64,000 bases of DNA from assembly GCA_947652605.1 (NCBI GenBank), contig OX393576.1, forward strand, positions 46,910,966-46,974,965, read 5' to 3'. The stretch is from Elmis aenea (taxonomy: Eukaryota > Arthropoda > Insecta > Coleoptera > Elmidae). This document shows, in pieces, positions 1-10,286 of the stretch. Position numbers and translations under genes: made by a program. Under the pieces are notes generated by a model that made no database searches, was not told the DNA's origin, and was given only the letters and a program-made list of their open reading frames with translations. The stretch's first letter is position 1. Every line of letters starts with the position of its first letter.

Positions 1-1545
1 GCAGTACTTGCACTAATAATATCAAAATATTGTCTTCATGACTTCTGATTGTATTCCCCTAGAGCATCTTTTCCGCGCCCCGCCAGAAAAAAAAAATATA
101 AAAATAAAATTCGATCCACCCTAGTAAATATCCATCTTCAAAATGAGGAATGCAGAAAACTGCTGTTTTTTCAGGTACGTAATTATTTTGATAACCATTT
201 TCTCTTCGGATTGTTATCGTTGAAAAATTTTTGTCGATGTGTAAGTGTAATTATGGTACTTCCTTTATAATTACTTTTTCATTCCATTTAAAATAACAAA
301 GTTAAAGTCATTTCCGGCGAAACCGGAAGTGAAACAATTGTGTGCATGAGCTCAAAAAGCCCGGTTTTTTGCACATATTATATGTCTATAATTTCATTTA
401 TCTAAAATCAAAACTAAAGAAAAAAAGGGGGTGTACCACACTTCATTTACACCCGGTATACTGTATTCAGAATCTCTAGAAATAATTTAAAAAAAACAAT
501 GAAACTCTGCATATAAAACTGGCTAGAATACGCTAGCGGTCGGTCTGCATCTCCTCATCTCCATCACTTTTCTCGGACTTTGCAGTAAGGACTAAGAAGC
601 CAGCCCGGTAGGACGATGGCCCCGGTAGTAACCATTAACCAATAGTCATGAAAGTCCAGTTAATTAATACAATGACCACTAAGACTATAAAACACATTTT
701 ACTAATGAAATGAGTCTTTTATTGAAGTACACTATATACGTTTTACAGTAAAACTTTTACTGATATTAGGATATTACTAGCGTATAACTTAAAACAAAGT
801 TAGGTATATGGGTTTTAAAGATTCGCTTCCATTATTTTTGGTATCATTTCTCTTTTCAGATTGTTTTAATATAACATGAAACTGTGGCAACCTTTATGTT
901 GTCTTGAGGTGTACTAATCTCGTTTCCATTTAGTTGTTACAAATCAATTAATGCAGGTATCAAGGATATCAAGGTATAGTATATAGATATTAACACTTAG
1001 CTACGTGCTACGTGAATTTTTTTCAATGCTTGCCAAATTTGGTATCAGTTAAATTTACTGGAGAAAACGCGTTCACTTAGCATATTGAGAGGGTCACAAG
1101 ATAATTTCAACAATTACAGTATATTTTTTTTACAACATACGATACTTTACAAACGTTTAATTATAATTTTAAAAAACTGTGTGTTATTTAAATAATCTTT
1201 GCTTGGGTCGTAAAACCAAAACTATTGCCCCAATGTGGGTCACGACTTTAATACATTTACAAACGCTAATGTATACAACGTATTTTAGTAAATTTCGTTT
1301 TATTTTAATATAAGAGAAACAATTACTTTATTTGCTAAAGGTTTTTTTAAAGAAAATCTCAGTCGGATTGCTTTATTTCGGGCAACTATTGATTCAACAG
1401 TATTGTGAACCATGGTTTGGTTTACAAGAAAAACTGCCTTTGTTTACAAATGATTGTCGTGTGATGTTCTTCTGTGGTGTGTATAACCAAAGTTAGTCGC
1501 GCCGTTTAAACTTTTACGAATAATTTTTGTAGTTTAAAACATAAA
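1..1545. other. 5' flank of RRP4; repeat-derived DNA
   Basis: No gene is supported here. Bases about 270-456 match, in inverse orientation, the small element at 38310-38495: both share the stretch around TTTCCGGCGAAACCGG and an end reading ACACCCGG followed by TA. The left end of this copy has decayed. Bases 520-660 are relatively GC-rich but carry no recognisable ORF or RNA gene. The ORF at 49-270 has no recognisable domain and lies beside the repeat. The RRP4 promoter should lie in the last few hundred bases; no clear core element was identified. Confidence 0.4.
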
Positions 1546-2697
1546 ATGTCGCAAAAAATCCACATTCGTTTGGCGGCTAATCGTGTAAATACTTCGGTAG
1601 CAGTCAACAATCGTATTCCAAAAATTTTTACTCCAGGAGAAATAATAACAGAGCAACGAGAATTTATGAGGTTAGTTTGAGGTAAAACTTGTTTAAACAA
1701 CATTCATATAAAAACCTTCCTTTCAGAGGTCATGGAACATATGAAGAAGATGGTTTTTTAAAAGCATCTGTAGCAGGTGTTAAAGAACAAGTTAACAAAC
1801 TAATATCTGTTCGTCCACTGAAAAGTAGATATAACGGTGAAATAGGTGATGTAGTTGTTGGACGCATAACAGAGGTTCAACAAAAACGATGGAAAGTGGA
1901 GACAAATTCTAGACTAGACTCTGTTCTTTTACTATCTTCTGTTAATTTGCCAGGAGGAGAGTTGGTAAGTAAAATTTACTTGTAGTGTTTTGTATATTAT
2001 ATCATTTTTATTTAGAGACGACGATCAGCTGAAGATGAACATATGATGAGGCAGTATCTTCAAGAAGGTGATTTAATTAGTGCAGAAGTCCAAAATGTTT
2101 TTGCAGATGGATCACTTTCTCTACATACGCGAAGTTTAAAATATGGAAAGGTAAAATCTTTTGCTTATCAAATTTTAAAATAACCGCAGCAACAGTGAAT
2201 GGTTAAGTGTTGTTGTTATCTGTGTTATAATTTGTCAATTGTTTTAGTTATCACAAGGAGTTTTAGTAAAAGTGTTTCCTTCGTTAATCAAAAGAAGTAA
2301 AACTCATTTCCATAATTTACCAGTAGGTGCCAGTATCATTTTGGGCAACAACGGATTTATTTGGATTTGTCCAACAATAGGAAGTGAAGAAGATAATATT
2401 GGGGGTTTTGTTCAAAATTTGGAAGAGGTACTACATAGTACTCATTACTTATAAATGTTTTTGTTTTTAATTTATAAGGTATTTTAGGTTATACATAGAT
2501 CAGAACGTGAAGCAATTGGTCGACTGAGGAACTGTATTTTAGCTTTAGCACAAAGTAAAATGATGTTGTATGATACAAGTATATTATTTGCATTTGAGGA
2601 ATCACAAAAATATGATGTACCAGAATTACTTATCCCTGAAGCAATGATTGATGTAGCGATTTTAACACAACATAAATTAAATATGATGGAAAACTAA
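1546..2697 (+). CDS. Rrp4: Exosome complex component RRP4 (EXOSC2)
   Basis: This is a cap subunit of the RNA exosome, which binds RNA and helps thread it into the nine-subunit core for 3'-5' decay and rRNA processing in nucleus and cytoplasm. Five coding exons read in frame: 1546-1670, 1727-1964, 2016-2150, 2248-2427 and 2488-2697. They give about 295 residues, close to the 293 of the human protein. The N-terminal domain has the family pattern FTPGE followed by GHGTYEEDG. An S1 domain follows (GDVVVGRITEVQQKRWKVE), then a KH-like part with GNNGFIWI. Introns are 51-97 bases with clean GT-AG ends. The ATG at 1546 is the first in frame and fits the family start. An AATAAA lies at 2728-2733. The family call is firm. 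Confidence 0.95.
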
Positions 2698-2934
2698 TAA
2701 TAAAATAATTATGTAAAACGAGGTTTTAATAAATGTGAATAATCTTTACTTTGGTTTTTCACTATTCGAAATAATAGTTTAGAATTAGAAATTTAAAAGC
2801 TTGTGCATAATTTCATATTTGTCCTAGAACTGTTTTTTATGAATGATAGAGAAATCATTTGTGTTAATGTCATTTTTTTTTAAAATTAAAAATAAACAGA
2901 TTTTCATTTTTTATGCTGTCAATGAACATCTATA

Positions 2935-3063
2935 ATGTCAGCAGTTTTGCAACCAAAAAATAAATTAACAATAATTAAGGCTGTTAATACGACATCTTTG
3001 GTTATGGAAGATCTTTCAGCAGGAGAAAAACGTAAAACTTTAAAATCTTTTAACAATTTGTAG
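2935..3063 (+). CDS. Small unrecognised ORF, 42 aa
   Basis: An ATG-to-TAG frame of 42 residues (begins MSAVLQPKNKLTIIKAV) lies between RRP4 and the peroxiredoxin gene. It is hydrophilic, has no signal peptide or Cys motif, and I do not recognise it. It could be a small protein, a first coding exon without a visible partner, or chance in an AT-rich spacer. The composition (Lys, Leu, Asn, Thr) looks more protein-like than the surrounding sequence, but that is weak evidence. Bases 3064-3477 show no continuing exon. Confidence 0.2.
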   Translation: MSAVLQPKNKLTIIKAVNTTSLVMEDLSAGEKRKTLKSFNNL

Positions 3064-3477
3064 TATACGCAAAATTTTCAAAGGCTTACGCATTCATGCA
3101 TATTTTACTTCTTGACAATAATTACTAAATATTTATTATTTAGCAAAAATATTCTAATGGTGTCATTATACATTCAAATATAGAGCAGTTTATCCTAATC
3201 AGCAATTGTAATGTTTTTTTTATCAGTATTGTTTATACCCCGGAACTTTTTAAAATCATATTTTTTATTAATGAGTGGCTAACTTCAAGTGTTTAATATT
3301 TAAAATTGGCTGCTCTACACTGATAAACTTGTAAATTTCAAAATTTACGGTTTTAATCGAAATTTTACGAATTATTATCAGTACCGATAGAAAAGAAATA
3401 GGTGCTACATTACAAGTGCCGTTTTAATTAGCAATACGTGTCTTAAAAGCCACGTTAGGTATATACCTAACCTAAAA

Positions 3478-4468
3478 ATGAAGGTACTTATAAATTTGTA
3501 TTGCATAGTAACTTATTTTATATTAACGTTAGCTGCTGTACTTGACGATGAAACATGTCATTCCTATGCTGGTGGAAGTGTTTATCCTTTAGGAGCAGAT
3601 CCTGCAAAAACGGAACATAAATTGCAATGGACGAAAGCTGTCAGTAAGTTGATCGTTTATACACTGTTTCAGTAACTATATTTATGTTTTTAACAGTTTC
3701 GAAACCAGCACCACACTGGGAAAGTACAGCTGTTGTAAATGGAGAATTTGTACAACTTAAATTAAATGACTTCTTAGGGAAATATGTAGTATTCTTTTTC
3801 TATCCATTGGATTTGTGAGTTTAAACAGTATCTTAATTAAATATCTTACCTACTTACAATTTTATAGTACCTTTGTGTGCCCAACGGAAATTTTAGCCTT
3901 TAGTGATAGAATTGAAGAATTCCGTAAAATAAATACTGAGGTTGTTGCTTCTTCAGTTGATTCACATTTTACTCATCTAGCTTGGATAAACACTCCAAGA
4001 AAGGAAGGTGGTTTGGGCAAAGTTAATATTCCATTATTGTCAGATTTGAGTCACAGTATTTCCAAAGATTATGGTGTATTTTTAGAAGATCTGGGACATA
4101 CATTAAGGTAAAAAATTCATAATCTATTTTCATTTTCTGATCCAACATCTTTTATAAAAAGTATTTAGACTTTGATTGTCTTTTTTTTTACTTAATTTTT
4201 TAGAGGACTTTTCATAATTGATCCCAGAGGAACATTGCGACAAATAACAATGAACGATTTACCAGTAGGTCGAAGTGTTGATGAAACGTTACGATTGGTA
4301 CAAGCATTTCAATACACTGATAAGCATGGTGAGGTTTGTCCAGCAGGATGGAAACCTGGACAAGATACGGTAAGCATAAAATATCTTTTTAGGAACAACC
4401 ATTGAGTTTTTTTAATTTAGATCATTCCTAACCCCGTTGAGAAGGTCAAATATTTCGAGAAACACTAA
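3478..4468 (+). CDS. Prx4: ER-type 2-Cys peroxiredoxin (peroxiredoxin-4)
   Basis: This thiol peroxidase reduces hydrogen peroxide using a peroxidatic and a resolving cysteine; PRDX4 acts in the ER and secretory pathway with protein disulfide isomerases. Five coding exons: 3478-3643, 3697-3814, 3868-4107, 4204-4369 and 4421-4468, about 245 residues. The N terminus is a hydrophobic signal peptide followed by ETCHSYAGG, the extra Cys region that distinguishes PRDX4 from cytosolic PRDX1/2. The peroxidatic Cys is near residue 99 in FTFVCPTEI, split across the exon 2/3 junction. The resolving Cys is near 220 in [12 protein letters not shown] and a C-terminal YF are present, the pair linked in the family to sensitivity to over-oxidation. 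An AATAAA is at 4869-4874. The 3' end converges on the CAF-1 gene. Confidence 0.95.
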
Positions 4469-5224
4469 GATGACAACATAAAATTATTTACTTACCAGCT
4501 ACATCACATCAAAGAGATTAATTGTTCGATATGTATTGTTTTTTCAGAAAATACAAATTTTCATTAACAAATAATGTTTTTATTTTAATATTTTCATCAA
4601 AGCACTTTAAATACTGATATAATAACTATGTATAAAACTATAAAAATGTTATTTTCACTTTATGGCAGTATCAAGTCTGATGCAAGTATAATGGTGTCAA
4701 ATTTTGGCCTTAAATGACAGGATAGTCGTAAAACTTTGTTGACTTTGTAACTCTTAAGATAAAGGGCAGTGAATTTTTTTTAAAGTAGCAGATTACAAAA
4801 TATTACCTTTCCTGGTTGTGTTAATGACGAAGCCAACTATTATGAATATAACTTCCTTCAAAAAGTTAAATAAATATAAAAACTCAACAATTGCTCTTTA
4901 AGTTGAAGACATATTTTTAGTAAACAAATATTGTGTTACATAAAAACATTAAAAATTTAAACTAAATTTACTTATTTCTGATATTTCCAACATTAATACT
5001 TAATTAAAATGTCTAGAAATTACTACAATAACAATTATCATTAATAAAAGTTGCATTTGCCATTTTGTTATAAATATGTTGTAAAAAAAATTACAAATTT
5101 ATATCTGTAAAGCATGAAACAGCATGATGGCCTATTTATGACCAAAGCATTTTCACATCACTATACTCACATTGCGGCATACACAAAGATTAGTAATTTT
5201 TTATGTACATTTTATCTTATCGTA
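4469..5224. other. Convergent 3' UTR spacer of Prx4 and CAF-1 gene
   Basis: This AT-rich spacer lies between two genes that converge. It must hold both 3' ends. The AATAAA at 4869-4874 on the plus strand could serve the peroxiredoxin. No ORF, RNA gene or repeat element is visible. Confidence 0.5.
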
Positions 5225-8200
5225 TCAAGGTGAATTTTCCTTTTTCTTCTTACTTTTTGGACTGGAAAGTGTAATTAAAGGAATTCTTCGGTGCGTTTTT
5301 ATCATGGGTTTGACATTTGCTGTAAGTTTAGTGGAATCTGTCGTTGATGCTGTTGTCATTTGTGATTTTTCATTGCTATTTGTTGTACTTTTAAGGCACT
5401 CCATTTCATCTTGTTTTGTATTTTCTGTTAAAGAAAGTGTAGTCGTGTTTTCAGAATTATATTCATCATCATTGACAATTTTATTAGTAGAGGTATTATC
5501 AATGATTACAACTGTTGATGACGGGATTTCACTTTTGTTATCATCTGAAACTTGTAATACGTTTTTTTCTAGAGTATCGATGGCTGCATTCGATTGTTCA
5601 ATTTGTAAGGTGAAATCCTCTGAAATTTCTTCTATTACTTCGACATCATCCTTTAATTCTTTACGTTCAGTTATGGCTGTTTCCGATTTTTTGGAATCAC
5701 AAGTCCACGAATCTCTTGCTAATTCTTCATTATTTAATTCTATTATATTGGTATTGATACAATTCTTTTTTTCATTTATTTTTGGTGTGTTTTTTAGGTA
5801 TTTCAATATCGAATTTTTAGCATTTGGCTGGCTTGTCTCATTGCTGTTCTTTTTACGAACTGAAGTAGATTTATTTGATTGATCTTTATCAGCCGATTTA
5901 GATTTTGAAGTAACGGTTCCAATTTTAAGGGGCGTCTTTTTATCTGTTCCTTGCAATTGATTTTCATTTGACAATTTACTGGAAGTGGAAGGACTTTTAT
6001 CATCGTCTGAATCATCTATTGTAATTATTTCAACTGTATCATTAAATTTCGGTTTATCGATCTCATTTTCTGTCTTCGGAATCATTATTGGAGTTATTCG
6101 TTTAAGTGTAGTGTTAATTTTTTTTACGTTTACTACACCAACTGGTGAAGATTTCTTATTTAAATCTGTGTTTTTTAAATTACTGTTCATGGCTGTATTT
6201 TCCGCTTTATCTGATTGTGGCTGAGTATTGATTGGCTTTACAGAAGTTTTCTTCCTTGGGATTAATTTATTAATCACAGTTTTTTCACTTCCATTACTAC
6301 ATTTATTCATATCTTTGCTATCATTTTCATCAACTTCCATGGTCACTGTATCAAGTACATCTGAATTCGTTTTATCATCTTTACTTTGTTTGTCTAATTT
6401 AATTTTTTTGGGAGTTTTTATTGCCCACTGTTCTAAAATGTTGGGTCGCTTGGGTTTATTATCTACAACTTCTTTTAACTTTTTTATGCTAGTAGGTGTA
6501 GACGATCCACTTGGAACATATTCCTCTTTATCAAGTTCTTCACAGCCACTAATATCAAAACTGTTTTCTTTAGTTTCACTTTCGATTTCACCCAAATACT
6601 GTTCACCTAATTCATTGGGTTCAAATGAAATAAGAGTGCAAAATCCGTCGGTGGATGAAACTATCAGCAATAAACCATCAGAAGACCACGTCAAATCAGT
6701 CAAACGAGTGTAATGTATTTTTTGAAAATGAGCAAATGGAATTGCCTGTTGCGTGTCGTATAATATAACATCACTATCTGTTGCAACAGCTATAACCATG
6801 CGATAGGATAGTTTAATTATGGGGTCGGGTCCATCACTGTGAAGCTCAAACAAAATGGGGCAGCACCGCACAATACTGGTATACTGTTTTGGAGATGGTA
6901 ATACTGCCGCTGGTCTAAAAACAATTTTTATTTATTAACATTCACAACAAACTTTATATCGGATGTTTCACTTTTTCATGTGGCATGTGGCATGTGTAAA
7001 TAATGAAAATACAAGGTAGGTTAAACGGGACAAAAGTTAGCGATTTAGGAGTGTATTTTAAACAAGATCTGGTTTTGTTTAAAAATTCTATGGCTTGCGT
7101 AATAAAATGAAAAAACCAAAATAGACCAACATTTTTAAACTCAATTATCTCGGCTATCATAGCTTATACATAAAAATTCCCAAAAAAATTAAAATTTGAC
7201 TACCATCATTTTATAGCAAACTAAATCAAGCAACATTTTTTCTTTTTGCATTTTTGTGTATTAGATACAATAGCTGAGATATTTGAGTAAAAAATTTTGG
7301 TCCATTTCAGTTTTTTCGTTACATCATGCAAGCCATGGAATTTTTAAACAAATAAATAAATTTTGTCCCACTTAACCAACCTTGTATTTTTATTATTCCA
7401 GAGATAGTAATAGTGCCACATGAAGAAGAGAAACGCCCTGTATATACACACCGTGTTAAGGTATCTAGTGTGTAAATATAGGTAGCATATAGTGCTTTTT
7501 TGCAGTCTTCTGTTTCAACACATCCTGAAGGTGTTATTAGCAAACTACCATCAGGTGAAAAAGTCAGCCTTCTAAAGAATGATTTACATGTATCATCATG
7601 ATAATATTTTACTTCTTTATTGTGTAATGAATGAGATTCTGCTACAGGTAATTGGCCTCTATATATTCGGCACTTAACGTGCTTTCCCATAGTATCAAAA
7701 ACTCTGCACACTCGATCACTGCTTAAAGTAGCTAAATATTGATCCTTTGGATCCCATGTAACACCCTGTAATAAATTGAAAGCTATAAATATATTAATAC
7801 ATACATACATACAACAATTTAGGTGTGCACTACATAAATGGGCCTTTTGACTCATTGTTTTAAAAATTAACACATACAAAATAATGATTGTTTTCAACAC
7901 TTAAAAAGAATAAAGAAGTTTTATATTTATCTGAAAGTTTTGAATTCATTTAACTAATCATAAAAAAAAGAATAACAGTTCCACCACCACGCCTCATTAA
8001 ATATTGAAATGCTTGTAAGTCTTATCGGGGTCGATTTAGGCGTCATATTAGTTAACATGTTTAAAACGTTTTTGTCATTAATGCTACATTTAACTGCACA
8101 CTGTTCATAGCTCAGACGTTTTAAAATAATTTATACCTGTACATATCCTTTGTGATCACTAAGAATGCAATCATTTTTTCCTTTTGTTAAATCCCATAAC

Positions 8201-8753
8201 ATAGCAGTGTTGTCAACAGACCCTGTCAACAGTTTCAAACTATTTGGAGACCAACATATATCATATACATCATCTTTATGACCTCGTAACACCTGTAACT
8301 TAATTAAGTTACAAAAAAATAAATTATACATCCAACACACAATACCTTAAACACTAGCCACGTCTCTCTATCTGTTGTATCTCCTTCAAGAAGAGGAACA
8401 CTGTCAGTTTTGAGAAACCATACAATAACATTAGCATCGTCATCACCTGTAGCCAAGTATTGACCAGAAGGTGACCATCGCACCACATTTACAGCTCGTT
8501 GATGTCTTGTCAAATCTGATGCAATTTCAACATGAACAGATCCACTTTCTTGGATTTTTAAAAACCAAATCTACAAATTAACATTTTAGTTTCAACAGCC
8601 AAGACAACTTTTACCAAATTTTCTTACCAGAACATGACAATCAACACCACCTGAAGCTAACCTGTAAAACTCTTGATTAACAAATGGTTGAATATCGATA
8701 CTCAAAACAGGATCACGATTATGCCACGAAATCTCTGGGATTGTGCACTTCAT
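5225..8753 (-). CDS. Chaf1b: Chromatin assembly factor 1 subunit B (CAF-1 p60/p105), WD40
   Basis: This is the middle subunit of CAF-1, which deposits H3-H4 on newly replicated DNA with PCNA and binds Asf1. Five coding exons on the minus strand, 5' to 3': 8753-8628, 8570-8346, 8292-8137, 7765-7452 and 6914-5225, about 836 residues. The start MKCTIPEISWHN is the typical family N terminus. WD repeats follow, for example VRWSPSGQYLATGDDDANV, LRGHKDDVYDICWSP and GVTWDPKDQYLATLSSD. The motif VRCCPILFEL is a strong family marker. The last exon adds a disordered, Ser/Thr/Lys/Asp-rich tail of about 400 residues, making it longer than human CHAF1B (559) and closer to Drosophila p105. The tail has GRIPLITL-like short hydrophobic patches near the end, where Asf1-binding B-domain motifs lie in the family; I did not confirm that. 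The fourth intron holds a MITE. Confidence 0.93.
7011..7387. mobile_element. MITE in CAF-1 gene intron
   Basis: The ends are inverted copies: ACAAGGTAGGTTAAACGGGA on the left and its near match (reverse complement ACAAGGTTGGTTAAGTGGGA) on the right. The element is about 375 bases and has no ORF of its own. The ends resemble a diverged Tc1/mariner-like CAGGGTG family. The target-site duplication is not clear because both flanks are TA-rich. It sits between coding exons 4 and 5 of the CAF-1 subunit gene. Confidence 0.7.
7799..7813. repeat. Short (CATA)n microsatellite
   Basis: About four units of a tetranucleotide TACA/CATA repeat in intron 3 of the CAF-1 subunit gene. Confidence 0.7.
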
Positions 8754-8993
8754 AATTTATAATTAATATGAATAATAAATAAGTAACTTCTAACTTAAAA
8801 AAAACTGATACATTAACAGAGAACAAGTAACTTTACCGCCAAAACAAAAGTTTGACACTGATTTTTGGGACAAATTTTACACCAATACCTTAAACCTTAC
8901 TGATAAAAAGTTCCTAAACAGTGACAGCCAGCAAATTTCAACCGATTTCAACACGTGTTTGAAAATTAGTGTTTGTTATTGAATCTAAAGAAA
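8754..8993. promoter_or_regulatory. Shared divergent promoter of CAF-1 subunit and TMA16
   Basis: The start codons of the two divergent genes are 240 bases apart, so promoters and both 5' UTRs must share this spacer. On the minus strand, bases 8843-8836 read TTTGGCGG, one base off the E2F consensus TTTSSCGC. CAF-1 subunits are known S-phase, E2F-regulated genes, so this is a reasonable candidate site. No TATA box stands out. The regulatory reading is inference; the spacing and the motif are seen. Confidence 0.6.
8836..8843 (-). promoter_or_regulatory. E2F-like site
   Basis: On the minus strand the bases read TTTGGCGG, near the E2F consensus TTTSSCGC. It lies 83 bases before the CAF-1 subunit start codon. 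Function is inferred from family knowledge that CAF-1 genes are S-phase regulated. Confidence 0.35.
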
Positions 8994-9956
8994 ATGGTAA
9001 GCAATAAAACGACAAATTTAAGTTAGCACAGCTAAAGTATTATTAAAAACTTCTTTTTTAGCCCAATTTAAATAAACATATAGCCACATTAAAGCATCCT
9101 AATAGTCGCAAAACCAAAGCACTTAACAAGAAAATTTCCAAGTAAGTACAAATTTATTGAAATGAATTTAATTGTTAATTTTATTTGCATTTTAGTGCTT
9201 CCAATAGACAAAAGGCCAAATTGGCACAACAAATTAAACAAAATGTAGTTGCTGAAAAAATTTTATGGTTTCGAGATCATTTGGTAGACTGCTGCTCCTG
9301 CTATTCGCCTTTACAAACTGAAGAACTTATTAGAATGTAAGATATCATTAGTTTGTTTTTAAAGTCGCAAAAAAACTCAATTTATGGTTGTCTAGTGGCG
9401 ATAACATTATAAAATACTTTTTAGGTTTAAACGTGAGTCTTGTAAAAAAAATTAGTATAAATGTCCAGCTAAGTTATTACATTTATTAAATATTCATTCT
9501 CAGGTGACAGTTGTGGGAAAAGTATAAATGGTATTTATGTTTACTTTAGGTATTTATCGAGATTTAGTGAAGAGTTGGAGCAAATTTCAATTAAAAATTC
9601 TATAGGAAATAGTAAACAAAGAAGGCATGCGAATAGGGAAGATATCATTAAATTAACCATTAAAAGAGAATTTGAAGAATTTAATACATGTGGGATAGGT
9701 AATTATAACTTGTAATATAATTTTGAAAGATTAATTTTGTTATTTAGAAATGCCAGACTTGATGAACCCCGAACAGTTGGATCTTCTTCGAAAATGGAAT
9801 GGTGAACTGCGTTTCCTCCAAAATATAAAACTTAAAAGAATAAGTAAGAAGTTGATTGAAGCAGAAAATAAGAAAATTAATAGAGTTAAACCAATAGATT
9901 GCACAAAAAAGACTTCAAATAGTAAAAATGTAGATAATTCAATGGATATTGAATAA
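8994..9956 (+). CDS. Tma16: Translation machinery-associated protein 16 (TMA16)
   Basis: TMA16 is a nuclear/nucleolar factor that binds pre-60S ribosomal particles. Coding exons: 8994-8996 (only the ATG), 9062-9141, 9196-9336, 9550-9698 and 9748-9956, about 193 residues against about 203 in human. The match to the family is clear: a basic N terminus (LKHPNSRKTKALNKK), then EKILWFRDHL, YLSRFSEELEQI, a GNSKQRRHANRE block and EMPDLMNPEQLDLLRKW. The first intron follows the start codon directly (ATG then GTAAGC), so exon 1 codes for Met alone; the next exon has no upstream in-frame ATG that would fit better. AATAAA occurs at 9980-9985. Confidence 0.92.
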
Positions 9957-10286
9957 TTTATTTATTGTAGCTTTTGTTAAATAAAATAAAATAATTGGAC
10001 AGTCTCCCTTAAAATGAAGGTTTAATAATATTTTTATTGCTTTTTGTATAAATGTATTAACAACTTGTTAATTCATTTGCCCGATTCCTAAGTTATGGAT
10101 CTTAGATAATTTGGAAGTTTGTGCAATGATAAATCGATAAAACCGAAAGTATTTACGTCTGAGTATGTTCTTTTTATACGTCAAAACATCAATGAACTCT
10201 GTAGTATTTTAGGTTAATTAGTTATTGTTAGGGTAATTATTTAAAATTTACACAAAATTACCGACTTTTAATTAAATTAACTTAAT
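9957..10286. other. Spacer between TMA16 and the myotubularin gene
   Basis: Holds the TMA16 3' UTR with a polyadenylation signal at 9980-9985 and the promoter/5' UTR of the myotubularin gene. No ORF or repeat is seen. Confidence 0.5.

Noticed and set aside
5172..6713. Plus-strand ORFs of 236, 79 and 161 codons
   Set aside because: They are antisense to the last exon of the CAF-1 subunit gene, whose minus-strand frame is open for 548 codons with family motifs. Hydrophobic composition is a by-product of the antisense of Lys/Asn/Ser-rich code.
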